Below, one piece after another: positions 34,227 through 43,018 of a stretch of 64,000 nucleotides of DNA (position 1 is its first letter; each line of letters begins with the position of its first letter). The notes under the pieces are model-generated. The model had not been told where the DNA came from, searched no databases, and saw only the letters and a list, made by a program, of their open reading frames with translations. The position numbers were made by a program, and so were the translations under genes. This stretch comes from CAZRCZ01 sp964598765 (lineage in GTDB: Bacteria > Sumerlaeota > Sumerlaeia > MVZB01 > JAJFLK01): positions 1-64,000 of the forward strand of contig CAZRCZ010000005.1 of NCBI GenBank assembly GCA_964598765.1, written 5' to 3'.

Positions 34227-35717
34227 TCATCCTTCGTTCGGCTCCAGAACGATCAAATTTCCGACCCTCCCCGTTTCATGATAGTTCCGGTTGAGCGTGG
34301 GCGTGAATCGAGGGGGGAGCCAAGGATTGTCGCGGATGAAATCGGCGCTGAGAACGACGACTCGGAACACGCGCGCTTCAAGTCTGCCAATGAGAGGTTG
34401 GTCGTCAATCAGTCCGGAACGGTAAAAAACGGTGTAAACGGGAAAATCCATCAGGGTAGGTGGAGCGGGACGCTCCAAGGCAAGGTTCTGTGGAAAAACG
34501 AGAATCTCTTCCTCGACGGCGGCAATCGCGGAAGCCAGCGACGAAGGTCGCCACGTTTTGACTTGTTGCGGATAAAGCTTCCCTGCCTCGGCAATCGAAA
34601 TGATGGATTGCGCCATGATCAGCAAGCCAACGATAAGGGAAAAAGCAAGATCGCCAATCTCAGTACGAAAACGATGACTTCCAGTCCGAATTCTTCGCGC
34701 GGCTTCCACGCACAAGATGGAAGCGAGCGTCCAACATTCAAAGTAGTAATTGATTCCTGACAAGGGCTTGCAGTCGAGAATCGTCGCGGTCACCCATGAA
34801 ATTATAAATCCAAACGACAGCGCTCGGAGAAGATCGGTAGTTTGGGATTGGAAAACCCATCTGAGGGACAGCGCAAGCCCAAGCAGGATGACGATCCGAG
34901 GGAGAAAGTCAACGCCCCGATAAAACAACCATACTTGAAAAAAAGAAAGCCCTTGCTTCCCTGAAGCGAATAAATTCAGGAAAAGGCGGCCTTCCCAAAG
35001 ATGGTTGAACAAGACTGCTAATCCCAAGTTCACTCCGACGAAAAGAATTGAAGAGAAGGCGAAAAATCGCCGGTCCGTCTTTTTCCAAATCCACCAACCC
35101 AAAACCGCGACGCCTCCCCACGCGGTCGGCTTGAACCACATGGCGAGAGAGAGTACGAAGAGGGCGATCAGGAGACGAACGAGCGAAGGGCGATCCGACA
35201 GGGCGATCCAAATGGACAAGACGGACAGTGCTACCAACGGCGCATCGGGACGATAACTGACGGAAAAGTGAAGAACCCCATACCAAAACGTCCATAAGGA
35301 CGATGCGGTGAACGCCCAGATAAAAGAGCCGCAAATGCGCTGGGCGATTCCGCCGACCGCCAGCGCCGCCGCAAGAAGCGAGACGAATGAAAAGATGCGT
35401 CCGACTTGGTAGAGACTTTTGGGCGGCATCGAAGGATTCCATAACCGTCCGATCCACCCGGGAACATAAAACTCCAGCGGCGTGTAGGGGGAAAAATCGT
35501 GCGGCCATTGCCGCCAGTCGTGATAGGGATTCTCTCCGCGCAAGACGTCGTAACCGCGCGCGACGATGGAGCCTTCCGGGAAAGAAACGTCAATCGTCGC
35601 TGGTATCCAGAGCGCCAGCGAGGCGAAGTTGGCCAGCATCGTCGCGGCCATCGCCGCCACTAAAACCGGCCCCCACACGCGAAGTTGAAAAATCTTGAAC
35701 GCGTCGGAAATGTTCAT
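34227..35717 (-). CDS. Multi-pass membrane protein, glycosyltransferase-39/87-like
   Basis: Starts at ATG 35717 (MNISDAFKIFQLRVWGP); the frame also opens at TTG 35729. About ten membrane segments (LVAAMAATMLANFASLALW, FSFVSLLAAALAVGGIAQ, LLIALFVLSLAMWF, IVILLGLALSLRWVF). An acidic first periplasmic loop with DVLRGENPYHDWRQWP is typical of polyprenol-phosphate-sugar-using membrane transferases. The C-terminal 100 residues are soluble. It is close to the Gfo/Idh gene upstream (22 bp), same strand. Sugar and acceptor unknown. Confidence 0.75.
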   Translation of the reverse strand: MNISDAFKIFQLRVWGPVLVAAMAATMLANFASLALWIPATIDVSFPEGSIVARGYDVLRGENPYHDWRQWPHDFSPYTPLEFYVPGWIGRLWNPSMPPKSLYQVGRIFSFVSLLAAALAVGGIAQRICGSFIWAFTASSLWTFWYGVLHFSVSYRPDAPLVALSVLSIWIALSDRPSLVRLLIALFVLSLAMWFKPTAWGGVAVLGWWIWKKTDRRFFAFSSILFVGVNLGLAVLFNHLWEGRLFLNLFASGKQGLSFFQVWLFYRGVDFLPRIVILLGLALSLRWVFQSQTTDLLRALSFGFIISWVTATILDCKPLSGINYYFECWTLASILCVEAARRIRTGSHRFRTEIGDLAFSLIVGLLIMAQSIISIAEAGKLYPQQVKTWRPSSLASAIAAVEEEILVFPQNLALERPAPPTLMDFPVYTVFYRSGLIDDQPLIGRLEARVFRVVVLSADFIRDNPWLPPRFTPTLNRNYHETGRVGNLIVLEPNEG

Positions 35718-35739
35718 TTTCGGGGTCAAAGAGAATAAT

Positions 35740-36951
<1,212 letters not shown>

Positions 36952-36985
36952 GGATCGGCTCCTTTGAAATGCGGTTCAAATCTCT

Positions 36986-37003
36986 AATCTGAAATCTCAG
37001 ATT
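36986..37003. repeat. Short palindrome (AATCTGA/TCAGATT)
   Basis: AATCTGA-AATC-TCAGATT, a common dispersed type. The 329-bp gap 36952-37280 contains this, the 37131-37168 hairpin and no gene. Confidence 0.6.
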
Positions 37004-37130
37004 GTCACAGGGCAGTATCGTTCAGCGGGCCCGAAAAGATCAACCCCGGAGCCGCAAAGAATCGGGAGCGGATGAACATGAAGAAACGCGGATCAAAAAT
37101 CTTGGATTCGTTTTTTTGCTTTTTCAGTTG

Positions 37131-37168
37131 TCGGGGAATCCCCCACATACAAATGAGGGTTTCCCCGA
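37131..37168 (+). promoter_or_regulatory. Strong stem-loop upstream of the nucleotidyltransferase gene
   Basis: TCGGGGAA (37131-37138) pairs with TTCCCCGA (37161-37168), extended inward by CCC/GGG pairs. It lies about 110 bp before the start. It may be a terminator-like hairpin (no T-run), an operator or an RNA leader element. Confidence 0.45.
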
Positions 37169-37280
37169 TTGTTCCTAAACGAAATGCAACCGATGATTCT
37201 CTTGGATTTAGGAGGGGATTTTCCTTGGAAAGACAAAAGCTGGGGGTTCCCGAAGCCTTACTCGGAAAGGAGTAGGTTCC

Positions 37281-38333
37281 ATGCAAATCCTGACGAGAGG
37301 AAGAGATATTCCCCGGCACCGGGGATTCGAAGCCGATTGGCCATCCCCGTGGGTGATTGTTCTGGCCGGGGGAAAAGGGGAGCGGATGCGCCCGACGATC
37401 CTGCGATGGCTGGGGGAGGATCGGCCCAAGCAATTTTGCGTTTTCGTCGGAACCCGTTCGATGCTTCAGCACACCTTGGATCGGGCCTCGATCTTGACAA
37501 CGGCCAACCGCATCGTGATCGTCATCAGGCGGGGACAAGAACCGTTTCTCAGTCAGGCGATCGCTCCGGCGTTCAGGGGAACGATCCTCAGTCAGCCGAC
37601 CGACTGCGGGACGGCGGTAGCCATCTATCATGCATTGGCTCATGTCTTGGAGCAGGACCCCGCCGCTGACGTTGTCATCCTGCCCGCCGATCATTACGTC
37701 CATCCGGACCATCTCTTCATCGAGCACATCCGGCGCGCGTGCGAATCAATCCAATCGAGGAGCGACCGTCTCATCTTGTTAGGGGCGCCTCCCACGGAAG
37801 CTGACGCCGATTACGGCTGGATCCTGCCGGATCAAAGCCCGTCAGCGGGATTATCCCGGGAAGACGGTCTGATTTGGCCGATTCTATGCCTTCAGGAGAA
37901 GCCCGAGCCGGACCGGGCCGTGGAGTTTTATCGTCACGGCAGTCTCTTGAGCACGATGATCGCGGTCGCCAAGGCCCAGACGCTTTGGAATCTGGGAAAG
38001 CGACATCTGCCGCAAATGACGGAGGCCTTTGAGACGTATCGGCACGTCCTTCGCGCGGTCAATCGCGGCGAAGTGGGTGGGGAGCACGCCGCGCTGGTCG
38101 TCGGCCACGTCTATTCGAAATTGAAGCCAACCGATTTTTCCCGCGATTTTTTGGCGCGCGCCACCAAATCGAGCGTGGTTCTCCCTCTAAGGGGTGTTCA
38201 GTGGTGCGATTGGGGCCGACCCGAACGGATCGAGGAGTCCTTGACCCGATTGAGCGCTCGTCCCGCATATCTCAGCGGAAGCGAAAACGGCGAGGACCGC
38301 GCGCCGACTCCCCGTCATGGAATTCCGAGCTGA
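37281..38333 (+). CDS. Mannose-1-phosphate guanylyltransferase-like nucleotidyltransferase
   Basis: A 350-residue enzyme starting at ATG 37281 after AAAGGAG. The signature loop is WVIVLAGGKGERMRP, followed by RPKQFCVFVGTRSMLQHTLDRA, QPTDCGTAVAIYHAL and VVILPADHYVHP. These match the GDP-mannose pyrophosphorylase (ManC/RfbM N-terminal) family, which makes GDP-mannose for polysaccharides. The C-terminal cupin isomerase domain of ManC is absent. The ~45-residue C-terminus beyond VVLPLRGVQWCDWGRP is short and polar. The CBS gene follows at 69 bp. Confidence 0.85.
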   Translation: MQILTRGRDIPRHRGFEADWPSPWVIVLAGGKGERMRPTILRWLGEDRPKQFCVFVGTRSMLQHTLDRASILTTANRIVIVIRRGQEPFLSQAIAPAFRGTILSQPTDCGTAVAIYHALAHVLEQDPAADVVILPADHYVHPDHLFIEHIRRACESIQSRSDRLILLGAPPTEADADYGWILPDQSPSAGLSREDGLIWPILCLQEKPEPDRAVEFYRHGSLLSTMIAVAKAQTLWNLGKRHLPQMTEAFETYRHVLRAVNRGEVGGEHAALVVGHVYSKLKPTDFSRDFLARATKSSVVLPLRGVQWCDWGRPERIEESLTRLSARPAYLSGSENGEDRAPTPRHGIPS

Positions 38334-38402
38334 TGCTGACAGAAGCGTAAGGCCGTGGGGCAAGGTGGGCAGTGTTAAATCTTCGCAAAGGAGGAGAGCA
38401 AC

Positions 38403-38894
38403 ATGAGAGCGCGAGACGTGATGACGAGCAACATCGGAATCTGTGAACCGGAAGACACCCTGCGACGCGCCGCCCAAATCATGAAGGAGAAGGATTGCGG
38501 GTGCGTGCCGGTGACGGACTCTATGTCGCGGGTTCTCGGGATGGTGACGGATCGGGACGTTTGCATGGCCGCCTATACGAGCGATCTTCCTTTGTCCTCG
38601 ATCCATGCGGTTTCGGCAATGTCCCGCGACCCGCGGACGTGCAAATCTGATGACCGAGTCGAGAAGGTCGAAGCGTTGATGAAAGCGCATCAAGTTCGCA
38701 GACTCCCCGTGGTGGATTCGGAAAATCGCCTCTTGGGAATCGTTTCCCTGAATGACTTGGCGCTGATCGCAGAGGACGAGGAGTTCATGGAACCACGAAA
38801 CATCCTGGACAAACAGCGCGTTGCGGAAACGTTGGCGGGTATCGGCCGGCACCGACCGGCCGCTTTGCCCGACATAAGAGCAGGAGTTGCATGA
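38403..38894 (+). CDS. CBS-domain-pair protein
   Basis: A 163-residue protein starting at ATG 38403 with GGAGGAGAGCAAC upstream. Two CBS motifs occupy residues 1-60 (RDVMTSNIGICEPEDTLRRAAQIM, VLGMVTDRDV) and 70-130 (AMSRDPRTCKSDDRVEKVEALMKAHQVRRLPVVDSENRLLGIVSLNDL). Such pairs bind adenine nucleotides or other ligands and regulate partners. Partner unknown; possibly coexpressed with the nucleotidyltransferase. Confidence 0.9.
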   Translation: MRARDVMTSNIGICEPEDTLRRAAQIMKEKDCGCVPVTDSMSRVLGMVTDRDVCMAAYTSDLPLSSIHAVSAMSRDPRTCKSDDRVEKVEALMKAHQVRRLPVVDSENRLLGIVSLNDLALIAEDEEFMEPRNILDKQRVAETLAGIGRHRPAALPDIRAGVA

Positions 38895-38900
38895 TGGTCT

Positions 38901-38987
38901 GCCCCTTAACTTCAAGAGAATCAAAAGGCGTCGTCTTATGTTTGAGCGGGATCTTAAGTTCCCGTGAAAACTTGCCGGTTAAGGGGC
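38901..38987 (+). ncRNA. Candidate structured RNA or terminator after the CBS gene
   Basis: GCCCCTTAAC (38901-38910) and GTTAAGGGGC (38978-38987) form a perfect 10-bp closing stem. Inside it is a second hairpin, CGGGA (38947-38951) with TCCCG (38960-38964). A U-rich run (TTTTATTTTTT) follows. It may be just a large terminator, but the branched shape suggests a structured RNA. No known riboswitch consensus is recognised. Confidence 0.4.
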
Positions 38988-39083
38988 GACTGGTTTTATT
39001 TTTTGTTCGAGGGACGTCTTAAGTTGAGAGCTTCGGCGACTGGATGAGTCGGATGATAGGGGTAACGAAAGGCGGAGGAACAC

Positions 39084-41483
39084 ATGAAAAGCAAGAGCAG
39101 GGGATTGACAAGCGGAGAATTTCGCAACTTTCTTTCTCGAAGTGAAAATTGGCGACAAAAGTTTTTCAGAATCATCTTGGGTCTGTTGGTCTTTTTTTTA
39201 TCGAAACGACCCATGGGTATTCTCGGGCTGGGATTTTTTATTTTTGGAGCGATGGCGAACGTGGGGTTCGCCCAAGGCACGCCCACGCCTAGTCCGACGC
39301 CAACTTGCGTCCCCGGAACCTTCCTTGATCGCGCCAACGCCGATATTCCCACAACCGGAGTCGTCACGGGCGACTACTCCGACACGATCGGAAGCGACAA
39401 TGTTTATGAGTCCATTAAGGAAGCCTCCGTCGGCAGTTTCTGGGAAGTCCGTCACAAGTGGACGATTCCAATCACGCCCGGATCGGATATTCACACCTTC
39501 GGAGTCGAGGCCTTCCATACGACCAACGGGTCCGACGACTTCATCTTCAGTTATTCGACCGATGACGCGACGTATATTCCGATGCTGACCGTGACCAAGG
39601 TCGCGGACGACAACGCGGCGCAGACGTTCGCCTTGCCTTCGGCTCTGCCGTCAGTGGTTTACATTCGGGTGATTGACACCAATCCGGCGATCAGCCTGTT
39701 GGCCGATCACGCGGTGACGATCAGCATTGACGACATGTTCATCACGTCGGTCCGGACGTGCGGGCTGACGCCGACGCCAACTCCGACGCGCACGGCAACC
39801 CTGACGCCGACGATGTCGCCCACGCCTTCGCCGACGCGAACCGCCACGCTTTCTCCGACGCGGACCGCGACATTTTCACCGACGCGAACGGCGACATTGT
39901 CTCCGACGCGAACGGCGACGCTATCTCCCACGCGGACGGCAACTCTCTCGCCCACGCAGTCGGCTTCGCCTTCTCCGACCCGAACCGCAACACTCTCCCC
40001 GACAAGGACCGCGACGCTTTCCCCCACGCGTACGGCCTCATTGACCCCAACTTCATCGGCTTCGCCTTCTCCCACGCGGACGGCGACATTATCCCCGACG
40101 CAGACCGCCACGCTCTCTCCGACACGAACAGCGACCTTATCTCCAACGAGGACGGCAAGCCTCACGCCGACGTCCTCCGCCACCTTGTCACCGACCCGCA
40201 CGGCAAGCCTGACGCCGACGCAGTCGGCCACAAGCTCCCCCACGCGGACAGCGACGTTGACGCCGACCCCCTGCGAACCGGGGACGTTCGTGGATCGAGC
40301 CAACGCCGATATTCCAATCACCGGAGTCGTCACGGGCGATTACACCGACACGATTGGGAGCGACAACGTTTATGAGTCCATTAAGGAAGCCTCCGTCGGC
40401 AGTTTCTGGGAAGTCCGTCACAAGTGGACGATTCCAATCACGCCCGGATCGGATATTCACACCTTCGGAGTCGAGGCCTTCCATACGACCAACGGGTCCG
40501 ACGACTTCATCTTCAGTTATTCGACCGATGACGCGACGTATATTCCGATGCTGACCGTGACCAAGGTCGCGGACGACAACGCGGCGCAGACGTTCGCCTT
40601 GCCTTCGGCTCTGCCGTCAGTGGTTTACATTCGGGTGATTGACACCAATCCGGCGATCAGCCTGTTGGCCGATCACGCGGTGACGATCAGCATTGACGAC
40701 ATGTTCATCACGTCGGTCCGGACGTGCGGGCTGACGCCGACGCCAACTCCGACGCGCACGGCAACCCTGACGCCGACGATGTCGCCCACGCCTTCGCCGA
40801 CGCGAACCGCCACGCCTTCGCCCACTCCATCGGCTTCACCTTCTCCGACACGGACGGCAACGCTTTCTCCGACCCGCACGGCAACCCCCTCGCCCACGCG
40901 CACGGCAACGTTGACGCCCACGCAGTCGGCCACGCCTTCACCGACCCGCACGGCCACGCCGACGCCGACTTGCGATCCGGGAACCTTCTTTGATCGCGCC
41001 AACGCCGACCTTCCGAGCGTGGGAGTCGTCACCGGCGACTACACCGACACGATCGGAAGCGACAACGTCTATGAATCCATCAAGGAAGCCCAATTCGGAA
41101 CATTCTGGGAGGTCCGGCATCAATGGACGATTCCGATCACTTCCAACACCAACAAGCACCTCTTCTCGGTCGAAGCGTTCCACACGACCAACGGATCGGA
41201 TAACTTCATCTTCAGTTATTCGACCGATGCCGTGACCTACACGCCGATGGTGACGGTGACGAAGATTGCGGATGACAACACGGCGCAAACGTTCGCGTTG
41301 CCTTCATCACTGCCGTCGATTGTTTACATTCGCGTGATTGATACCTTCCCGGCGATCAGCCTGCTGGCCGATCACGCGGTGACGATCAACATTGACGACA
41401 TGTTCATCGAGTCCAAGAACACCTGTGGGATTCAGGATCCCCCCTTGCCCAACGCCGTCAAAAATTGGGATTTGTATGAATGA
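39084..41483 (+). CDS. Secreted protein with three beta-type modules joined by Pro/Thr linkers
   Basis: A 799-residue protein starting at ATG 39084 after GGAGGAACAC. A long basic N-region leads to a hydrophobic signal (GILGLGFFIFGAMANVGFAQ, residue ~64). Three ~145-residue modules start at CVPGTFLDRANADIP, CEPGTFVDRANADIP and CDPGTFFDRANADLP and end ...IDDMFI..CG. They alternate with PTRTATLSPT-type linkers (~25-35 units between modules 1 and 2). Modules 1 and 2 are almost identical, with a 448-bp exact DNA repeat; module 3 has diverged. Each module has one Cys at either end, so a disulfide is plausible. The same linker style occurs in the subtilase. Function unknown; probably a surface protein. 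Confidence 0.8.
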   Translation: MKSKSRGLTSGEFRNFLSRSENWRQKFFRIILGLLVFFLSKRPMGILGLGFFIFGAMANVGFAQGTPTPSPTPTCVPGTFLDRANADIPTTGVVTGDYSDTIGSDNVYESIKEASVGSFWEVRHKWTIPITPGSDIHTFGVEAFHTTNGSDDFIFSYSTDDATYIPMLTVTKVADDNAAQTFALPSALPSVVYIRVIDTNPAISLLADHAVTISIDDMFITSVRTCGLTPTPTPTRTATLTPTMSPTPSPTRTATLSPTRTATFSPTRTATLSPTRTATLSPTRTATLSPTQSASPSPTRTATLSPTRTATLSPTRTASLTPTSSASPSPTRTATLSPTQTATLSPTRTATLSPTRTASLTPTSSATLSPTRTASLTPTQSATSSPTRTATLTPTPCEPGTFVDRANADIPITGVVTGDYTDTIGSDNVYESIKEASVGSFWEVRHKWTIPITPGSDIHTFGVEAFHTTNGSDDFIFSYSTDDATYIPMLTVTKVADDNAAQTFALPSALPSVVYIRVIDTNPAISLLADHAVTISIDDMFITSVRTCGLTPTPTPTRTATLTPTMSPTPSPTRTATPSPTPSASPSPTRTATLSPTRTATPSPTRTATLTPTQSATPSPTRTATPTPTCDPGTFFDRANADLPSVGVVTGDYTDTIGSDNVYESIKEAQFGTFWEVRHQWTIPITSNTNKHLFSVEAFHTTNGSDNFIFSYSTDAVTYTPMVTVTKIADDNTAQTFALPSSLPSIVYIRVIDTFPAISLLADHAVTINIDDMFIESKNTCGIQDPPLPNAVKNWDLYE
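39402..39849 (+). repeat. Exact direct repeat, copy 1
   Basis: 448 bp that appear identical to 40368-40815, offset 966 bp. It covers most of module 1 and the first linker units of the secreted protein. Confidence 0.85.
40368..40815 (+). repeat. Exact direct repeat, copy 2
   Basis: Second copy of the 448-bp repeat, covering module 2 and its following linker. The sequence diverges immediately outside both ends. Confidence 0.85.
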
Positions 41484-41542
41484 CGGGGACGTGAAAGGGG
41501 ACGGGATGGTCCCGCAAATGGATACGCTCAATTCAAAAAAAG

Positions 41543-41573
41543 AGAGGGGACGATCTGGATCGTCCCCCCTCTT
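41543..41573. terminator. Bidirectional rho-independent terminator
   Basis: AGAGGGGACGAT-CTGG-ATCGTCCCCCCTCT, preceded by a run of A and followed by TTT. It sits between the convergent secreted-protein gene and the second Gfo/Idh gene and can serve both. Confidence 0.8.
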
Positions 41574-41628
41574 TCGTAACGAATGACTCAACTTACGGCT
41601 GGTCTTAGGATCAACTAGTCGTAATCTT

Positions 41629-42894
41629 TCAAACCTTCTTCATGTTCACCGGACAAGGCACGGACCAGACCGGTATCTTCACATCGAAGTTGAGCGGATC
41701 GGGAACGATGCCGAGATCGGAACTCATCGCATCGTCCCATTTGACCGCCTTGCCGGTGTAAGCCGACATGCGCCCCATGATCGAGGTCATCGTGCTTTCG
41801 GCGACTTCAATTCCTTGGTGCCAGACCGGACCCTCGCCGCGAATTCCTTTGACCAGATCAATGTGCTCCTGAACGTAGGGATCAATTCCCTTCTGGCCGA
41901 GCGCGTCGCACATTTTGCGCCCCTTCGTCCCGATTGCTTCCTCGAAGACGCCTCCTTCGCAACCGTCCCAATGGCGCGACATGCTCGTGACGTGAACGCC
42001 GTTGGGATATTCGTAATCGCAATCGAAGTGGTCGTAAAGATCGCCGTATTTCTCGACAACCGGTTTCCAGTTGCGTCCCCCCGAAGCAAAGACGCTGATC
42101 GGATGCGATTTCAGGACCCAGTTGCAGACGTCGAGGTTGTGGACGTGTTGCTCGACGATGTTGTCGCCCGAAGTCCAGCAATAGTTGATCCAGTTGCGGA
42201 TGCGGTATTCCATGTCGCTCCATTTAGGATCGCGCTCGCGGACCCACGGCAGACCGCCGCACCAGTAGGCGCGCATGGCGAGAATCTCGCCGAGTTCGCC
42301 ATTGTGAATTTTATCAATCGTTTCAATGTAGGCGCGTTGATGTCGCCGCTGGGTTCCGGCGACGAGCGAGAGGCCGAGTTCCTTGTGCTTCTTGGCGGCG
42401 GCGATGAATCGCCGGATGCCGACCGGATCCACGGCGATCGGTTTCTCGATGAAGACGTGTTTCTTGGCGGCGACCGCTTCTTCGAGTTGGGCCGGTTTGC
42501 CGTAGGGGATTGTCCCGATGAGGATGATGTCAATGTCACTGCTCAAGATTTTTTTGGAGGCGTCCAGTCCCGTGAAGCAGTGATCGTCGGCGATGGCGAC
42601 CTTATTGCGGATTTTGGGATTGGTGTGTTCCGTCAGTTGCTTGCGCGTGTTGTCCACCTTGTCCTTGAAGAGATCGGCCAGCGCGATGATTTTTACGTTC
42701 TCGTTCCCCTCAAGCATGTTTTGGGCGGCGCCGGTTCCGCGCCCGCCGCAACCGAGCAGACCGATTTTCAATAGCTCCGTGCTCTTATCGGCCGTGCCGA
42801 CGGTGGCGCATCCGGAGATGACGGCGATTCCCGCCGCCGCTGACATTTTTCCAAAATTCCTTCGGGAAACGGTTGTGACTTCCTTGTTTTCCAT
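41629..42894 (-). CDS. Tat-exported Gfo/Idh/MocA-family oxidoreductase 2
   Basis: A 421-residue protein. ATG 42894 follows GAGGAG and precedes the Tat motif SRRNFGKMSAAAGIAVISGC, which also contains a lipobox-like SGC. NAD(P)-binding fold: LLKIGLLGCGGRGTGAAQNML; EKP motif: FIEKPIAVDPVG. C-terminal: EQHVHNLDVCNWVLKSHP and the ending GIVPDPLNFDVKIPVWSVPCP, typical of the planctomycete subgroup. It is divergent from the cytochrome protein gene, with a shared ~124-bp control region that holds a dispersed GGGACG motif. Confidence 0.9.
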   Translation of the reverse strand: MENKEVTTVSRRNFGKMSAAAGIAVISGCATVGTADKSTELLKIGLLGCGGRGTGAAQNMLEGNENVKIIALADLFKDKVDNTRKQLTEHTNPKIRNKVAIADDHCFTGLDASKKILSSDIDIILIGTIPYGKPAQLEEAVAAKKHVFIEKPIAVDPVGIRRFIAAAKKHKELGLSLVAGTQRRHQRAYIETIDKIHNGELGEILAMRAYWCGGLPWVRERDPKWSDMEYRIRNWINYCWTSGDNIVEQHVHNLDVCNWVLKSHPISVFASGGRNWKPVVEKYGDLYDHFDCDYEYPNGVHVTSMSRHWDGCEGGVFEEAIGTKGRKMCDALGQKGIDPYVQEHIDLVKGIRGEGPVWHQGIEVAESTMTSIMGRMSAYTGKAVKWDDAMSSDLGIVPDPLNFDVKIPVWSVPCPVNMKKV

Positions 42895-42950
42895 GATGTT
42901 GGGCTCCTCGTTGAATTGGGATCGAATTTCCCGCGAACTATATCCCCGCC

Positions 42951-42980
42951 GGGGGACGTTTGCCATATTTATAATGAGCG
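42951..42980 (+). repeat. Dispersed GGGACG motif, copy 1
   Basis: GGGGGACGTTTGCC then ATATTTATAATG, located in the divergent promoter region. It belongs to a set of seven copies (others at 52431, 61387, 62154, 62203, 62391, 62629). Confidence 0.7.
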
Positions 42981-43018
42981 CCGGATTTGCGTCGGCGGAC
43001 AGGGAGGAGGGAAACGAA

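Noticed and set aside
42593..43018. N-terminal 142-residue extension of the DUF1553 protein
   Set aside because: Antisense to the Gfo/Idh gene; a strong RBS and signal-like sequence support ATG 43019.
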